Both the position numbers and the translations under genes were made by a program. From the NCBI GenBank assembly GCA_026627345.1, contig JAPNUP010000138.1, forward strand, positions 48,819 to 112,818: a stretch of DNA of 64,000 nucleotides, read 5' to 3'. Under the pieces are notes generated by a model. The model saw only the letters and a program-made list of their open reading frames with translations. It made no database searches and was not told the DNA's origin. Numbering within the stretch: position 1 is the first letter of the stretch; the number at the start of each line of letters is the position of its first letter. Source of the DNA: Bacillota bacterium (lineage in GTDB: Bacteria; Bacillota; Bacilli; Alicyclobacillales; SLC66). Positions 24,600-33,491 of the stretch are shown here, piece by piece.

Positions 24600-24607
24600 G
24601 GTACAAA

Positions 24608-24836
24608 GTGAACAGGCGCGATGAAGGAACATAGTAGCCGTGGAACGTTCAGTCAGAGAGCTGGCGGGTGGTGCGAGCCAGCGAAACGTTGCATGGTGAA
24701 TCTCATTCCGGAGCGACAAGGGATAGTCTCCTTATCGACGAATGAAGCGAAGAGGCGCAGCATGCGCGTTCTTAAGCAGGGTGGTACCGCGGGTGAACAC
24801 TCGTCCCTGAAAGATAGGGGATAGAGGTTCCTTTTT
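24608..24836 (+). ncRNA. T-box leader (leucine) of leuS
   Basis: The conserved T-box AGGGTGGTACCGCGG sits at 24778-24792, with the usual preceding stem I region starting at GAACAGG. The likely specifier is CTC at 24702-24704, a leucine codon matching the downstream enzyme. After the T-box, GAAC-CTC-TCCCT (from 24795) pairs with AGGGGA-GAG-GTTC (to 24830), followed by a T-run, the terminator. Uncharged tRNA-Leu would stabilise the antiterminator and let transcription reach leuS. Confidence 0.93.
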
Positions 24837-24865
24837 TATTGGTTTTTACAAGGAGGCGCGCGCAA

Positions 24866-27319
24866 ATGACAGGGAGCAAGACAAAGACCTTAGGGTATCA
24901 ACCGCAGCAGATCGAGGAAAAGTGGCGTTCGATGTGGCGGGAGCAAGACGCGTATCGCGCAGTGGAGCAAACAGATAAACCTAAGTACTACTGCTTGGAC
25001 ATGTTCCCGTATCCTTCCGGATCAGGCTTGCACGTCGGACACTGGCGCGGTTATGTCTTGTCAGATGTGTGGAGCCGGTACAAGACGCTGAGCGGTTACC
25101 AGGTTCTACATCCGATGGGTTGGGACGCGTTTGGCTTGCCAGCAGAAAATGATGCCCTCAAAAAAGGGATCCATCCGGCTATTGGAACAGCGCGCAACGT
25201 GGCCAATTTCAAGTCGCAGTTAGAGCAAATGGGAGCCATGTTTGACTGGAGTCGCGAGATCAATACGAGTAGCCCGGAATACTATAAATGGACGCAATGG
25301 ATATTCCTTCAGCTTTATGATATGGGGTTGGCTTATCGCAAGGAAATGCCGATCAATTGGTGCCCGAGTTGTAAGACGGGCCTTGCCAACGAAGAAGTGG
25401 TTGACGGCGGATGCGAACGTTGCGGTACGACTGTGACTAAGCGCAACATGAATCAGTGGATGTTGCGTATTACAGCGTATGCTGAGCGGCTTTTAGAAGA
25501 CTTGGATCGATTAGACTGGCCTGAAAAAGTGAAAAAAATGCAAGCCAACTGGATCGGTAAAAGCGTAGGCGCGCGCCTCAGTTTCGCGGTAGCTCGACAG
25601 GGTGATACGGTAATCGAAGTCTTCACCACTCGACCAGACACCGTGTATGGCGCGACTTACTTGGTTCTCGCCCCAGAACACCCACTGGTTGCTACATTGA
25701 CTACACCGGAGCAAAAAGCGCCCGTGGACGCGTATGTCGCGCTCTCTATGAGTCGTTCCACGCTAGACCGACAAAAGGAAAACAAGACCAAAACAGGAGC
25801 TTTTACGGGCGCGTATGCGATTAATCCAGCCAATGGTCGGGAGATCCCGATCTGGATCGCGGATTATGTGCTTATGGACTATGGCACCGGAGCGATTATG
25901 GCTGTGCCGGCCCACGATGAGCGCGACTTTGCGTTCGCTAAAGCGTTTCATTTGTTGGTACAGCGGGTGGTCGCGCCGCAGGGGCAAACGATGAAGGAAA
26001 ACGATGAGCCTTTGGCGCAAGCGTACACGGGAGATGGCGTGCTCATTCACTCTGGCAATTTTGACGGCTTGACAGTGTCTGAGGCCAAAACGGCAGTGAC
26101 GGCCTATCTCGCTGAAAAAGGGTGTGCCAAGGAGACTGTCAACTATAAACTGCGGGATTGGGTGTTTGCCCGTCAGCGGTATTGGGGCGAGCCAATTCCA
26201 CTTGTGCACTGTGAACACTGCGGAATCGTTCCTGTCAAAGAATCCGACCTACCTGTCTTGTTGCCCGAAGTGGAGCGCTATGAGCCGACTGGTACTGGTG
26301 ACTCACCGCTCGCGGCCATCGAGTCATTCGTCCATACCGATTGTCCGCGATGCGGCGGTCCGGCAAAACGCGAGACCGATACGATGCCGCAGTGGGCAGG
26401 GTCTTGCTGGTACTTTCTGCGTTTTGCGGATCCACATAACGACCGGGCGCCTTTTGCACAGGATAAAGTCAACTACTGGCTACCAGTCGACATGTACATC
26501 GGGGGAGTAGAGCACGCTGTGCTACATCTGCTCTACGCACGTTTTTTTACAAAGGTCCTATATGACCGTAAAGTGCTATCTTTTTCGGAACCTTTCTTGC
26601 GTTTGTTTAACCAAGGGATGATGACGCTACAAGGTGCCAAAATGTCGAAGTCCAAAGGCAATGTGGTGACGCCTGAGGAGATGGTGCAACAGTATGGCAC
26701 CGACACTTTGCGGCTCTATGAACTTTTCATCGGACCGCCGGAAGTCGACGCCGAGTGGAATCCACGCGCGATTGAAGGGGTCTACCGCTTCTTGAGCAAG
26801 ACCTACAGGTTAGTCATGGAATTTGGGCCGAATGCGCCTAAAGAACCTCTGAATGAGGTGCAAAAGTTGCGTCATCGCTTTGTCCATCAGATGACGGAGC
26901 GCATTGAAGGCTTTCGGTTTAACACAGTGGTCAGCGGATTCATGGAGTTTGTGACGGCTCTCTCTGAGCGACCGCAGTCGGTCGATCGGGAGACTTGGCG
27001 AACGCTACTGATCTGTTTGGCGCCACTGGCACCGCATCTGGCCGAAGAGTGTTTTCAGGCGCTTGGTGCGACGGATTCCGTTTTTGCGCAGGCGTGGCCA
27101 GGTTATGATGAGGCCTACCTCGTTGACGAGACTGTAGAGATTGTCATCCAAGTCAGCGGGAAGATCCGCGACCGTTTGACGGTGGATCGCGCAGCAGCGG
27201 AGGCGGACGTGGCGCAAAGAGCACATGCGCTTGCGCCTGTGCAAGCGGCGATCACAGGTAAGGAGATCGTCAAGGAGATCTATGTGCCAGGCAAATTGTT
27301 TAATATTGTGGTGAAATAG
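24866..27319 (+). CDS. leuS: Leucyl-tRNA synthetase
   Basis: The 817-residue class I synthetase has the HIGH region PSGSGLHVGHWRGYV near residue 40, zinc-like Cys groups (CPSCKTG...CERCG near 167-190), the CP1 editing domain with TTRPDTVYGATYL and YGTGAIMAVPAHDERD, and KMSKS in QGAKMSKSKGNVV near residue 600. It charges tRNA-Leu and edits mischarged products. ATG 24866 is chosen because AGGAGG lies nine bases upstream; the earlier in-frame start lies in the terminator T-run. Expression is governed by the T-box leader. Confidence 0.97.
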   Translation: MTGSKTKTLGYQPQQIEEKWRSMWREQDAYRAVEQTDKPKYYCLDMFPYPSGSGLHVGHWRGYVLSDVWSRYKTLSGYQVLHPMGWDAFGLPAENDALKKGIHPAIGTARNVANFKSQLEQMGAMFDWSREINTSSPEYYKWTQWIFLQLYDMGLAYRKEMPINWCPSCKTGLANEEVVDGGCERCGTTVTKRNMNQWMLRITAYAERLLEDLDRLDWPEKVKKMQANWIGKSVGARLSFAVARQGDTVIEVFTTRPDTVYGATYLVLAPEHPLVATLTTPEQKAPVDAYVALSMSRSTLDRQKENKTKTGAFTGAYAINPANGREIPIWIADYVLMDYGTGAIMAVPAHDERDFAFAKAFHLLVQRVVAPQGQTMKENDEPLAQAYTGDGVLIHSGNFDGLTVSEAKTAVTAYLAEKGCAKETVNYKLRDWVFARQRYWGEPIPLVHCEHCGIVPVKESDLPVLLPEVERYEPTGTGDSPLAAIESFVHTDCPRCGGPAKRETDTMPQWAGSCWYFLRFADPHNDRAPFAQDKVNYWLPVDMYIGGVEHAVLHLLYARFFTKVLYDRKVLSFSEPFLRLFNQGMMTLQGAKMSKSKGNVVTPEEMVQQYGTDTLRLYELFIGPPEVDAEWNPRAIEGVYRFLSKTYRLVMEFGPNAPKEPLNEVQKLRHRFVHQMTERIEGFRFNTVVSGFMEFVTALSERPQSVDRETWRTLLICLAPLAPHLAEECFQALGATDSVFAQAWPGYDEAYLVDETVEIVIQVSGKIRDRLTVDRAAAEADVAQRAHALAPVQAAITGKEIVKEIYVPGKLFNIVVK

Positions 27320-27343
27320 GATCACTGACGGGGGGAGACAACT

Positions 27344-28222
27344 GTGCGGTTCGCCAAAATGCATGGCCTTGGCAATAACTATGTCTATGTCAATTTGCTC
27401 GAGGAGCCGTTGGCCGAGGATATGCTCGCTACGCTGGCAGTACGCGTGTCCAATGTAAGCACCGGAATTGGGTCGGATGGACTCATTACCATCGGTTCTT
27501 CGGAAATCGCCGATGTACGCATGCGTATTTTCAACGCGGATGGCTCAGAGGGTCAAAACTGTGGTAACGGGCTGCGCTGCGTAGGAAAGTATGCCTACGA
27601 GAAAGGGATGGTGAGCAAAGACACCTTGTCTGTGGAGACCAAAGGCGGTCTCATGCACCTGACTTTACACTTGGAGGCATCCGGTCGCTACGTGGATGAA
27701 GTGACTGTCGATATGGGGGAACCGCGATTACGTCGCGCAGATCTGCCGGTTTTGGGTGGACCGAGTGAGGAGATCGCGCTTGGCGATACCATCTTGGTCG
27801 ACGACGATGCGTACACATTTACCGGGGTTTCTATGGGCAATCCGCATGCGGTGATTTTTGTTCCCGATGTGAAAGACGTGGATGTCGCGTTGATCGGCCC
27901 GCAGATCGAACACCATGAGCGATTCCCAGAACGGGTCAACGTCGAGTTTGTCTCCGTCAAAGATCCGGCTGAGCTCGATTTTCGCGTCTGGGAGCGCGGG
28001 TCAGGTATTACGCAGGCCTGTGGTACCGGCGCCTGCGCTGCTGTTGTATCCACCGTGCTGACCGGGCAAACAAAGCGTGGACAAGAGGTGGTCGTTCATC
28101 TGCTTGGCGGTGACCTGCGCATTCGCTGGGACGAAGACGGTCACGTGTACATGCGGGGCGCAGCCGCTTGGATCTGCGAAGGTGTCTGGGCTCACGATCA
28201 GCTGGCAGGCTTGGTACTGTGA
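27344..28222 (+). CDS. dapF: Diaminopimelate epimerase
   Basis: The 292-residue protein has both catalytic cysteines: Cys73 in QNCGNGLRC and a second in TQACGTGACA near residue 227, the two-base pair that interconverts LL- and meso-diaminopimelate for lysine and peptidoglycan. GMHGLGN-type start (MHGLGNNYVYV) and GVSMGNPHAV are also conserved. Start is GTG 27344 after GGGGGGAGA. It follows leuS by 25 bases and overlaps the next gene, so it probably shares the T-box transcript. Confidence 0.96.
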   Translation: MRFAKMHGLGNNYVYVNLLEEPLAEDMLATLAVRVSNVSTGIGSDGLITIGSSEIADVRMRIFNADGSEGQNCGNGLRCVGKYAYEKGMVSKDTLSVETKGGLMHLTLHLEASGRYVDEVTVDMGEPRLRRADLPVLGGPSEEIALGDTILVDDDAYTFTGVSMGNPHAVIFVPDVKDVDVALIGPQIEHHERFPERVNVEFVSVKDPAELDFRVWERGSGITQACGTGACAAVVSTVLTGQTKRGQEVVVHLLGGDLRIRWDEDGHVYMRGAAAWICEGVWAHDQLAGLVL

Positions 28223-29139
28223 ATCAGTCCTCACGGGTTTCGACCCTAGCGGCTGTCACACTTTTGGTTGTGAGCGCCATCTGGGGTGCTCATGCGGTTA
28301 TCGGGGCGCAGGTCATTCGCGCATTATCGCCACTCGCGCTGACGACTTGGAGATTCACATTTGCCGCTTTATTGTTTGCTTTTAGTTTGCCGGGCGCACT
28401 AGTGCGCTCGGCTACACTGTCTTCCCGCGACCGGTGGGCACTGATTGCCGCCGGGCTTTTGTGGGCGGTCTTTTATCCTCTGTTTTATTATCGGTCGCTG
28501 GCTGTTTTGCCTCCTGTAGAATCCTTGCTGTTAGTCAACGGCGCACCTGTTGTCGCGGCAATTTTGGCTTTCGTATTTTTGCACGAGCGGCTGCGCCGCC
28601 TGCAGGTGCTCGGTCTGGCAGTGGCTTTTGCCGGCGTCGTATTGATCAGCGTGCAAACGCGTGGCGGCGGCGCACAGGACTTCGGTGCGATTGCGGATGC
28701 ATTGATTGGGACGATTTCCTTTGCCGCCTACACAGTCTTGTCGCGGTCTTTATTCGGGCGCTTGAAGCTGTTTGATGTATTGGCGTTTACCACTGTCATC
28801 GGAGCTGTATCTTTGTGGTTGATTACGCTGGTTAGTGGGCAAGTAGTCAGTGTCTACACGCAGTTTGTCCATCTTCACGGTAGCGAGTGGTTACAGTTCG
28901 CCTTTATCGCGTTTATCGTCAGTGGACTCGCTTATGTTCTGTACGGATATGGACTTTCGCGTGTCGAGACAGGTCTTGCTTCGGCTCTCACCTTCTACCC
29001 GCAGGCTTTTTTCGCCGCCCTCTTGCAGTGGTTGACGATCGGATTGACTCCCTCAGTCAGCACCGTCACCGGCGGTGTGATCATCTTGCTGGGAACGTTT
29101 TTTCTGCAATGGAGAAAGCCTTCACAAAAATTGGGATAA
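28219..29139 (+). CDS. EamA/DMT-family transporter
   Basis: The start is GTG 28219, which overlaps the dapF TGA (GTGA). The 306-residue product has about ten membrane segments in two EamA repeats, with SAIWGAHAVIG and the YPLFYYRSLAVLPP region in the first and the FLHERLRRLQVLGLAVAFAGV signature before the second. The family exports amino acids, nucleotides or other metabolites. The substrate cannot be told; linkage to dapF makes an amino acid plausible, as inference only. Confidence 0.88.
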   Translation: MNQSSRVSTLAAVTLLVVSAIWGAHAVIGAQVIRALSPLALTTWRFTFAALLFAFSLPGALVRSATLSSRDRWALIAAGLLWAVFYPLFYYRSLAVLPPVESLLLVNGAPVVAAILAFVFLHERLRRLQVLGLAVAFAGVVLISVQTRGGGAQDFGAIADALIGTISFAAYTVLSRSLFGRLKLFDVLAFTTVIGAVSLWLITLVSGQVVSVYTQFVHLHGSEWLQFAFIAFIVSGLAYVLYGYGLSRVETGLASALTFYPQAFFAALLQWLTIGLTPSVSTVTGGVIILLGTFFLQWRKPSQKLG

Positions 29140-29211
29140 GCGGCTAGATACCGCGCTGCCGCCACCCCTGCTAAAGCTATAAGCCGCTTCTCTATCGTCT
29201 GACACTAGGCG

Positions 29212-29241
29212 TTCACCCATGGGCATCCAATCGCGTATACT
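29212..29241 (+). promoter_or_regulatory. Possible promoter upstream of spoVK
   Basis: TTCACC and TATACT are separated by 18 bases, about 48 bases before spoVK. In B. subtilis spoVK is under a sporulation sigma factor; this pair looks more vegetative. Confidence 0.35.
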
Positions 29242-29288
29242 GCAAGGCTTACGCTTTTCGATGCTTGGTTCCGGGTGGTGAGCAGGCT

Positions 29289-30311
29289 GTGTCATTGATG
29301 AATCCAAGTAGTCTACAACCATGGGTGGATCGTCCCAAAGCGGGGGACTCGTCGGAGGAACACGCCCATCGGTCCATGCGTTTTACGCGCCAACAGACCG
29401 CAGTTAAAGAACTGCCTCTGCTGGTAGGAGACTGGCGACGCATCATGAACGAGTGGCTCACGGAGCTCGATCGTCTGGTGGGTCTAGAGCATGTGAAGTC
29501 CATTGCCAAGGAAATTTGTGCCGAAGCCGCTGTCCAGAGTTTGCGTAAAGAAGCCAGTCTACGCACGTTGGCGAGTAGTCGACACATGATTTTTATGGGT
29601 CGACCGGGTACTGGGAAAACCACGGCCGCACGCGCCATCGGACAGCTCCTGGCGCGCCTTGGCATCTTGAGTCGCGGTCACTTGGTGGAGCTAGAACGCG
29701 CCGATTTGGTTGGTGAGTATATTGGGCAGACTGCGCAAAAAACGCGCAAGAGCCTCGATGCAGCACAAGGGGGCATTCTCTTTATTGACGAAGCCTATGC
29801 GCTCGCACGTGGCGGGGAGAAGGACTTTGGTCGCGAGGCGATCGATACGATCGTCAAGGGAATGGAAGATCGACGCGATGATCTGCTGGTGATACTCGCC
29901 GGTTACCCGGCGGAGATGCAGTACTTTCTGTCTTTGAATCCAGGCCTTCATTCCCGCTTCCCTTTTCATGTGACATTTCCTGATTTCTCTGAGCGTGAAT
30001 TAATCCAGATCGCCGAACAAGCGTTACAGGAAAGAGACTACCGCTTGACGGTCGATGCACGAGCGGAGTTTCGTCAGGTTCTACGGACGCTGCGCGATCA
30101 GCCCAATTTCAGCAACGCGCGAACTGTGCGTAATGTCGTGGAACGTGCTATGCGAAAGCAGGCGATGCGGGTTGTGCAGCTCGAAGCGCCGACACGTGTG
30201 GACCTGATGAACGTATTAGCAGATGATTTGAGGGATGGTAAGGGGACAGCATCCGGAAGAGATCGTGTGTATGGGGGGTGGAAAGATGTGGCACAACCAG
30301 CGACTGTGTAA
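29289..30311 (+). CDS. spoVK: Stage V sporulation protein K, AAA+ ATPase
   Basis: A CbbX/SpoVK-type AAA+ ATPase with Walker A GRPGTGKTTAA, Walker B GGILFIDEAYAL, the pore-loop-like region VGEYIGQTAQKT, and C-terminal sensor residues in NARTVRNVVERA. SpoVK is needed for spore maturation in B. subtilis. The start is uncertain: GTG 29289 is preferred because GGTGGTGAG lies about seven bases upstream; ATG 29298 and TTG 29265 are alternatives. The order spoVK-hflX-ynbB-glnR-glnA is the same as in B. subtilis, which strongly supports the call. Confidence 0.9.
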   Translation: MSLMNPSSLQPWVDRPKAGDSSEEHAHRSMRFTRQQTAVKELPLLVGDWRRIMNEWLTELDRLVGLEHVKSIAKEICAEAAVQSLRKEASLRTLASSRHMIFMGRPGTGKTTAARAIGQLLARLGILSRGHLVELERADLVGEYIGQTAQKTRKSLDAAQGGILFIDEAYALARGGEKDFGREAIDTIVKGMEDRRDDLLVILAGYPAEMQYFLSLNPGLHSRFPFHVTFPDFSERELIQIAEQALQERDYRLTVDARAEFRQVLRTLRDQPNFSNARTVRNVVERAMRKQAMRVVQLEAPTRVDLMNVLADDLRDGKGTASGRDRVYGGWKDVAQPATV

Positions 30312-30364
30312 GGTGCTCCATATGGTACACTATAAGAAAGTCGCGGGAAGAGGTGTGCGCATCT

Positions 30365-31684
30365 TTGACTACTTTTACTAACCTTCAATCCGAAGGCGTT
30401 GAACGCGCCGTGCTTGTCCATGTGATCGTTGATCAGTCGGAGCGAGAACAGGTACTCGAACAGCAAGAACTGATTAGCCTGACTGAGACGGCTGGTGCGA
30501 CAGTCGTTGCCCAGGTGCGCCAGGTTTTGAGTCACGAACATGCAGCTACGCTAATCGGTAGTGGAAAATTGGAGGAATTAGCTAGATCCGTGCAAGAAAA
30601 CGAGGCTACCCTTGTCATTTGTAGTGTCGATTTATCCGGTAGCCAAACACGCAATATTGAGCATGAATGTCAAGTGCGCGTTATCGACCGGACACAATTG
30701 ATTCTCGACATCTTTGCCAGTCGGGCTAAGACATTTGAAGGCAAAGCCCAGGTCAAGCTCGCACAGCTCTCTTATTTGTTACCGAGGTTAATCGGCGCGC
30801 GTTCGGAATTGTCGCGGCAAGGTGGCGGGATCGGTACGCGCGGTCCTGGCGAAACCAAGCTTGAGACGGATCGGCGCAAGATTCGCAAGGAGATTACGGA
30901 CCTGAAGCGTATTGTACAAGCTGGTGGGGAGCGCCGACGGGAGCTTAGACGTCGGCGTCAACGGCAAGGTGTATTCTCTGTAGGCATTGTGGGCTATACC
31001 AATGCGGGCAAGACCACTCTGCTGGCAGAACTTGCGAAGCGCTACGGCGAAAAGGTGATGAACGGCGGGCACAACCGGTTGTTTGATACGCTTGACCTGA
31101 CAACGCGTCGGATCGAATACAGTGGCTCTACGTTCGTGTTCACCGATACTGTCGGCTTCATACGATCCTTACCCCACCATTTGGTGGATGCGTTTCGGGC
31201 GACGCTTGAAGAAGCAGTGGATGCAGACGTCATCGTCCATGTAGTGGATGCAAACGACCCGTATTTTGAAGAGAAGTCTGAAACCGTCTATCGCGTGTTG
31301 GAAAAAGATCTGCACGTGACCACTCCGGTCGTGACGTTGTTTAACGACAAAGGAGCTCTCGGCACTTTAGCCTCACAACTTCTATCAGATCCGAAAAGTA
31401 CGGGTTCACTGTTCGGATCCGTACTCGAGCCGCAGATCTTGGATGCACTTTTACAACGGATCGACCAACAGGTCGGACATCGCGTGGCGATGCACCTGCG
31501 GATTCCGCACGATCGATCAGACATTTTGGCACAGGCGTACCGCGCGGGAAGACTAGGGGAGATCATGGAGGACGAGCACGGCCTGGAATTTGATCTTGAG
31601 ATTGACCGCCGTCGATCACTTGCCTTTGTGCCGTTCATTGATCAGGGATCACAGGTCAAGGAGTCTGCCAATGAGCAGCCGTAA
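30365..31684 (+). CDS. hflX: GTPase HflX
   Basis: The 439-residue protein has the HflX N-terminal domain, the glycine-rich GGGIGTRGPGETKLETDRR linker, and a G domain with G1 GYTNAGKTTL, G3 DTVGFIRSLP and an atypical G4 (TLFNDKG, where NKxD is usual). HflX binds and splits stalled or hibernating ribosomes. TTG 30365 lies about 11 bases after GGGAAGAGG and is the best start; GTG 30353 overlaps that ribosome site. It overlaps the next gene by 14 bases. Confidence 0.93.
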   Translation: MTTFTNLQSEGVERAVLVHVIVDQSEREQVLEQQELISLTETAGATVVAQVRQVLSHEHAATLIGSGKLEELARSVQENEATLVICSVDLSGSQTRNIEHECQVRVIDRTQLILDIFASRAKTFEGKAQVKLAQLSYLLPRLIGARSELSRQGGGIGTRGPGETKLETDRRKIRKEITDLKRIVQAGGERRRELRRRRQRQGVFSVGIVGYTNAGKTTLLAELAKRYGEKVMNGGHNRLFDTLDLTTRRIEYSGSTFVFTDTVGFIRSLPHHLVDAFRATLEEAVDADVIVHVVDANDPYFEEKSETVYRVLEKDLHVTTPVVTLFNDKGALGTLASQLLSDPKSTGSLFGSVLEPQILDALLQRIDQQVGHRVAMHLRIPHDRSDILAQAYRAGRLGEIMEDEHGLEFDLEIDRRRSLAFVPFIDQGSQVKESANEQP

Positions 31685-32915
31685 TCAAGATGCTTTGCAG
31701 CGCGCCTGGCAAATCGAAGAGCAGATACGAGCGCCACTCGCGCAGATCGAGCGCTTGGTGGATCTTAATCAAGCTAAGGTGCTACAGGCATTTACCAGCG
31801 CGCAGGTCAGCGAAAGTCATCTGCATGGGTCGACAGGATACGGTTACAATGATCGCGGGCGCGAGCAACTGCAGGTCGTATACGCAAAGGCCTTTGGCGC
31901 TGAGGATGCTTTGGTCAGTCCGCTGATCGTTTCAGGGACACACGCCTTGACGATCGCTTACTTTGCTCTGTTGCGTCCGGGACAGAGGTTGCTGTCCATC
32001 ACAGGAGATCCTTACGATACGCTGTTTCCGGTCATCGGCCTGGCCAAAGATGGGATGGGTTCGCTACGGGAATTCGGAATCGGCTTTACATCTATTTCAC
32101 TGCTACCTTCCGGTGGCATAGATTTACCTAGTCTTCGAAAGGCCCTTGCAGATACGACTGTCAGCGTCGTGGCCATACAACGATCGGCTGGCTACGCTTA
32201 CAGAAGAGGGTTGTCTGTAGCGGAGATCGCAGACGCTATTACGTTGATTAAGACGATGCGGCCTGATGTTCGTGTCGTGGTGGACAACTGCTATGGTGAG
32301 TTCACGGAGCTGCAAGAGCCGTCTGAAGTCGGTGCCGATTTGACTGTCGGCTCCCTGATCAAGAACCCAGGCGGTGGCTTGGCTCCGACAGGCGCGTATT
32401 TGGTAGGGACAGCCGAGGCGGTCGCCGCTGCTTCCTATCGACTGACGGCGCCTGGTCTCGGACGGGAAGCGGGATCGTACGAAAATTACCGTTTATTTTA
32501 TCAAGGGCTTTTCATGGCTCCGCATACGGTTGGCGAAGCCCTGAAGGGCAACTTGCTGTCAGCGGCCATGCTTGCCGACGCGGGAATCGAATCTGCACCA
32601 GCGGTCGGGGAACCAAGAGTAGATCTTGTGTTGCGCATCAAACTGGAGTCGGCCGAGCGTCTGATCGCATTTTGTCAAGCTATTCAAGCAGCATCTCCGA
32701 TTGATGCACACGCGCGCCCCGAGCCGGACGCTTTACCCGGGTACGAGAGTCCGGTGATTATGGCAGCCGGGGCTTTTGTTCAAGGATCATCTATCGAGCT
32801 GTCTGCTGACGGTCCCATCCGCGAGCCTTACGTCGCATATCTACAAGGTGGCTTGACGTTTTCTCATGTCAAATGGGCGATGGCGCACGCGATTTCGGCT
32901 TTGTCGCGAACATAG
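31671..32915 (+). CDS. ynbB: PLP-dependent YnbB-family protein (methionine gamma-lyase-like)
   Basis: The 414-residue product is a fold-type I pyridoxal phosphate enzyme of the family annotated as methionine gamma-lyase-like or aluminium resistance protein. Visible features are HGSTGYGYNDRGRE, VVDNCYGEFTE (Asp contacting the PLP nitrogen) and GSLIKNPGGGLAPTGAYLVG with the Schiff-base Lys. The true reaction is not established. AAGGAG before ATG 31671 fixes the start. Its place between hflX and glnR is conserved in Bacilli. Confidence 0.92.
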   Translation: MSSRNQDALQRAWQIEEQIRAPLAQIERLVDLNQAKVLQAFTSAQVSESHLHGSTGYGYNDRGREQLQVVYAKAFGAEDALVSPLIVSGTHALTIAYFALLRPGQRLLSITGDPYDTLFPVIGLAKDGMGSLREFGIGFTSISLLPSGGIDLPSLRKALADTTVSVVAIQRSAGYAYRRGLSVAEIADAITLIKTMRPDVRVVVDNCYGEFTELQEPSEVGADLTVGSLIKNPGGGLAPTGAYLVGTAEAVAAASYRLTAPGLGREAGSYENYRLFYQGLFMAPHTVGEALKGNLLSAAMLADAGIESAPAVGEPRVDLVLRIKLESAERLIAFCQAIQAASPIDAHARPEPDALPGYESPVIMAAGAFVQGSSIELSADGPIREPYVAYLQGGLTFSHVKWAMAHAISALSRT

Positions 32916-32927
32916 ACGGGATATAAG

Positions 32928-32979
32928 TTGACATCAGTGTCACCAATCATTGACGCAGAGTTTTCATCCGTGGTAGACT
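32928..32979 (+). promoter_or_regulatory. glnRA promoter region with inverted repeat
   Basis: TGACATCAGTGTCA at 32929-32942 is a perfect 5-4-5 palindrome. It is followed by TTGACG (32950-32955) and TAGACT (32974-32979) at 18-base spacing. A degenerate GlnR-like box, TGTCA then TGACG with eight bases between, spans 32938-32955 and overlaps the -35. GlnR autoregulation is known in Bacilli; the exact boxes are inferred. Confidence 0.5.
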
Positions 32980-33055
32980 CAGCCTGCATGACTGCGAGTG
33001 TGTACACCTACGCGGCCTTCGAAGTTAGGTAGGGTTACTTGCGGGGGGATGGAAG

Positions 33056-33472
33056 ATGGATGACACGACGCGGCGCAATCTCGCGCTGTTTCCGATTGGG
33101 ATCGTACAGAAACTGACGGATCTCACGGCCCGACAGATTCGCTACTATGAGCAACATGAATTAATTCATCCGCAACGTACCGAGGGTAATCAGCGGCTTT
33201 TCTCATTCAATGATGTGGAGCGTTTGCTGGAAATCAAGAATTTGATTGACAAGGGCTTGAATATCGCTGGCATCAAGACGGTCATCAGTCAAGGTGGCCT
33301 CTTCGGTACGCCGACGACGGTCCCAGTGAGCGAGGCTGTAGAACTCTCAGAGCGGGAGTTGCACGATTTGCTTTTACAGGAACTTGCGGATAGAGCTGGG
33401 CAGCGGGGGGGACCCGCCATGACGATTCAAGGCGAATTGTCGAGATTTTTTCATAGAGATCGCTCGGTCTAA
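33056..33472 (+). CDS. glnR: Nitrogen regulator GlnR (MerR family)
   Basis: The 138-residue MerR-type regulator begins with the winged helix ([29 protein letters not shown]), then a short helical dimerisation part. The C-terminal tail ends FFHRDRSV, comparable with the GlnR tail that senses feedback-inhibited glutamine synthetase (B. subtilis GlnR ends with a helix of this kind). It represses glnRA under nitrogen excess. Direct linkage to glnA, 19 bases downstream, and B. subtilis gene order make GlnR more likely than TnrA. Confidence 0.95.
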   Translation: MDDTTRRNLALFPIGIVQKLTDLTARQIRYYEQHELIHPQRTEGNQRLFSFNDVERLLEIKNLIDKGLNIAGIKTVISQGGLFGTPTTVPVSEAVELSERELHDLLLQELADRAGQRGGPAMTIQGELSRFFHRDRSV

Positions 33473-33491
33473 AGAGAGAGGGGTTCTTTTC

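Noticed and set aside
24434..24607. Additional tRNA or small RNA between tRNA-Ser and the T-box
   Set aside because: Only a terminator and the leuS promoter can be supported; no cloverleaf or other fold was seen.
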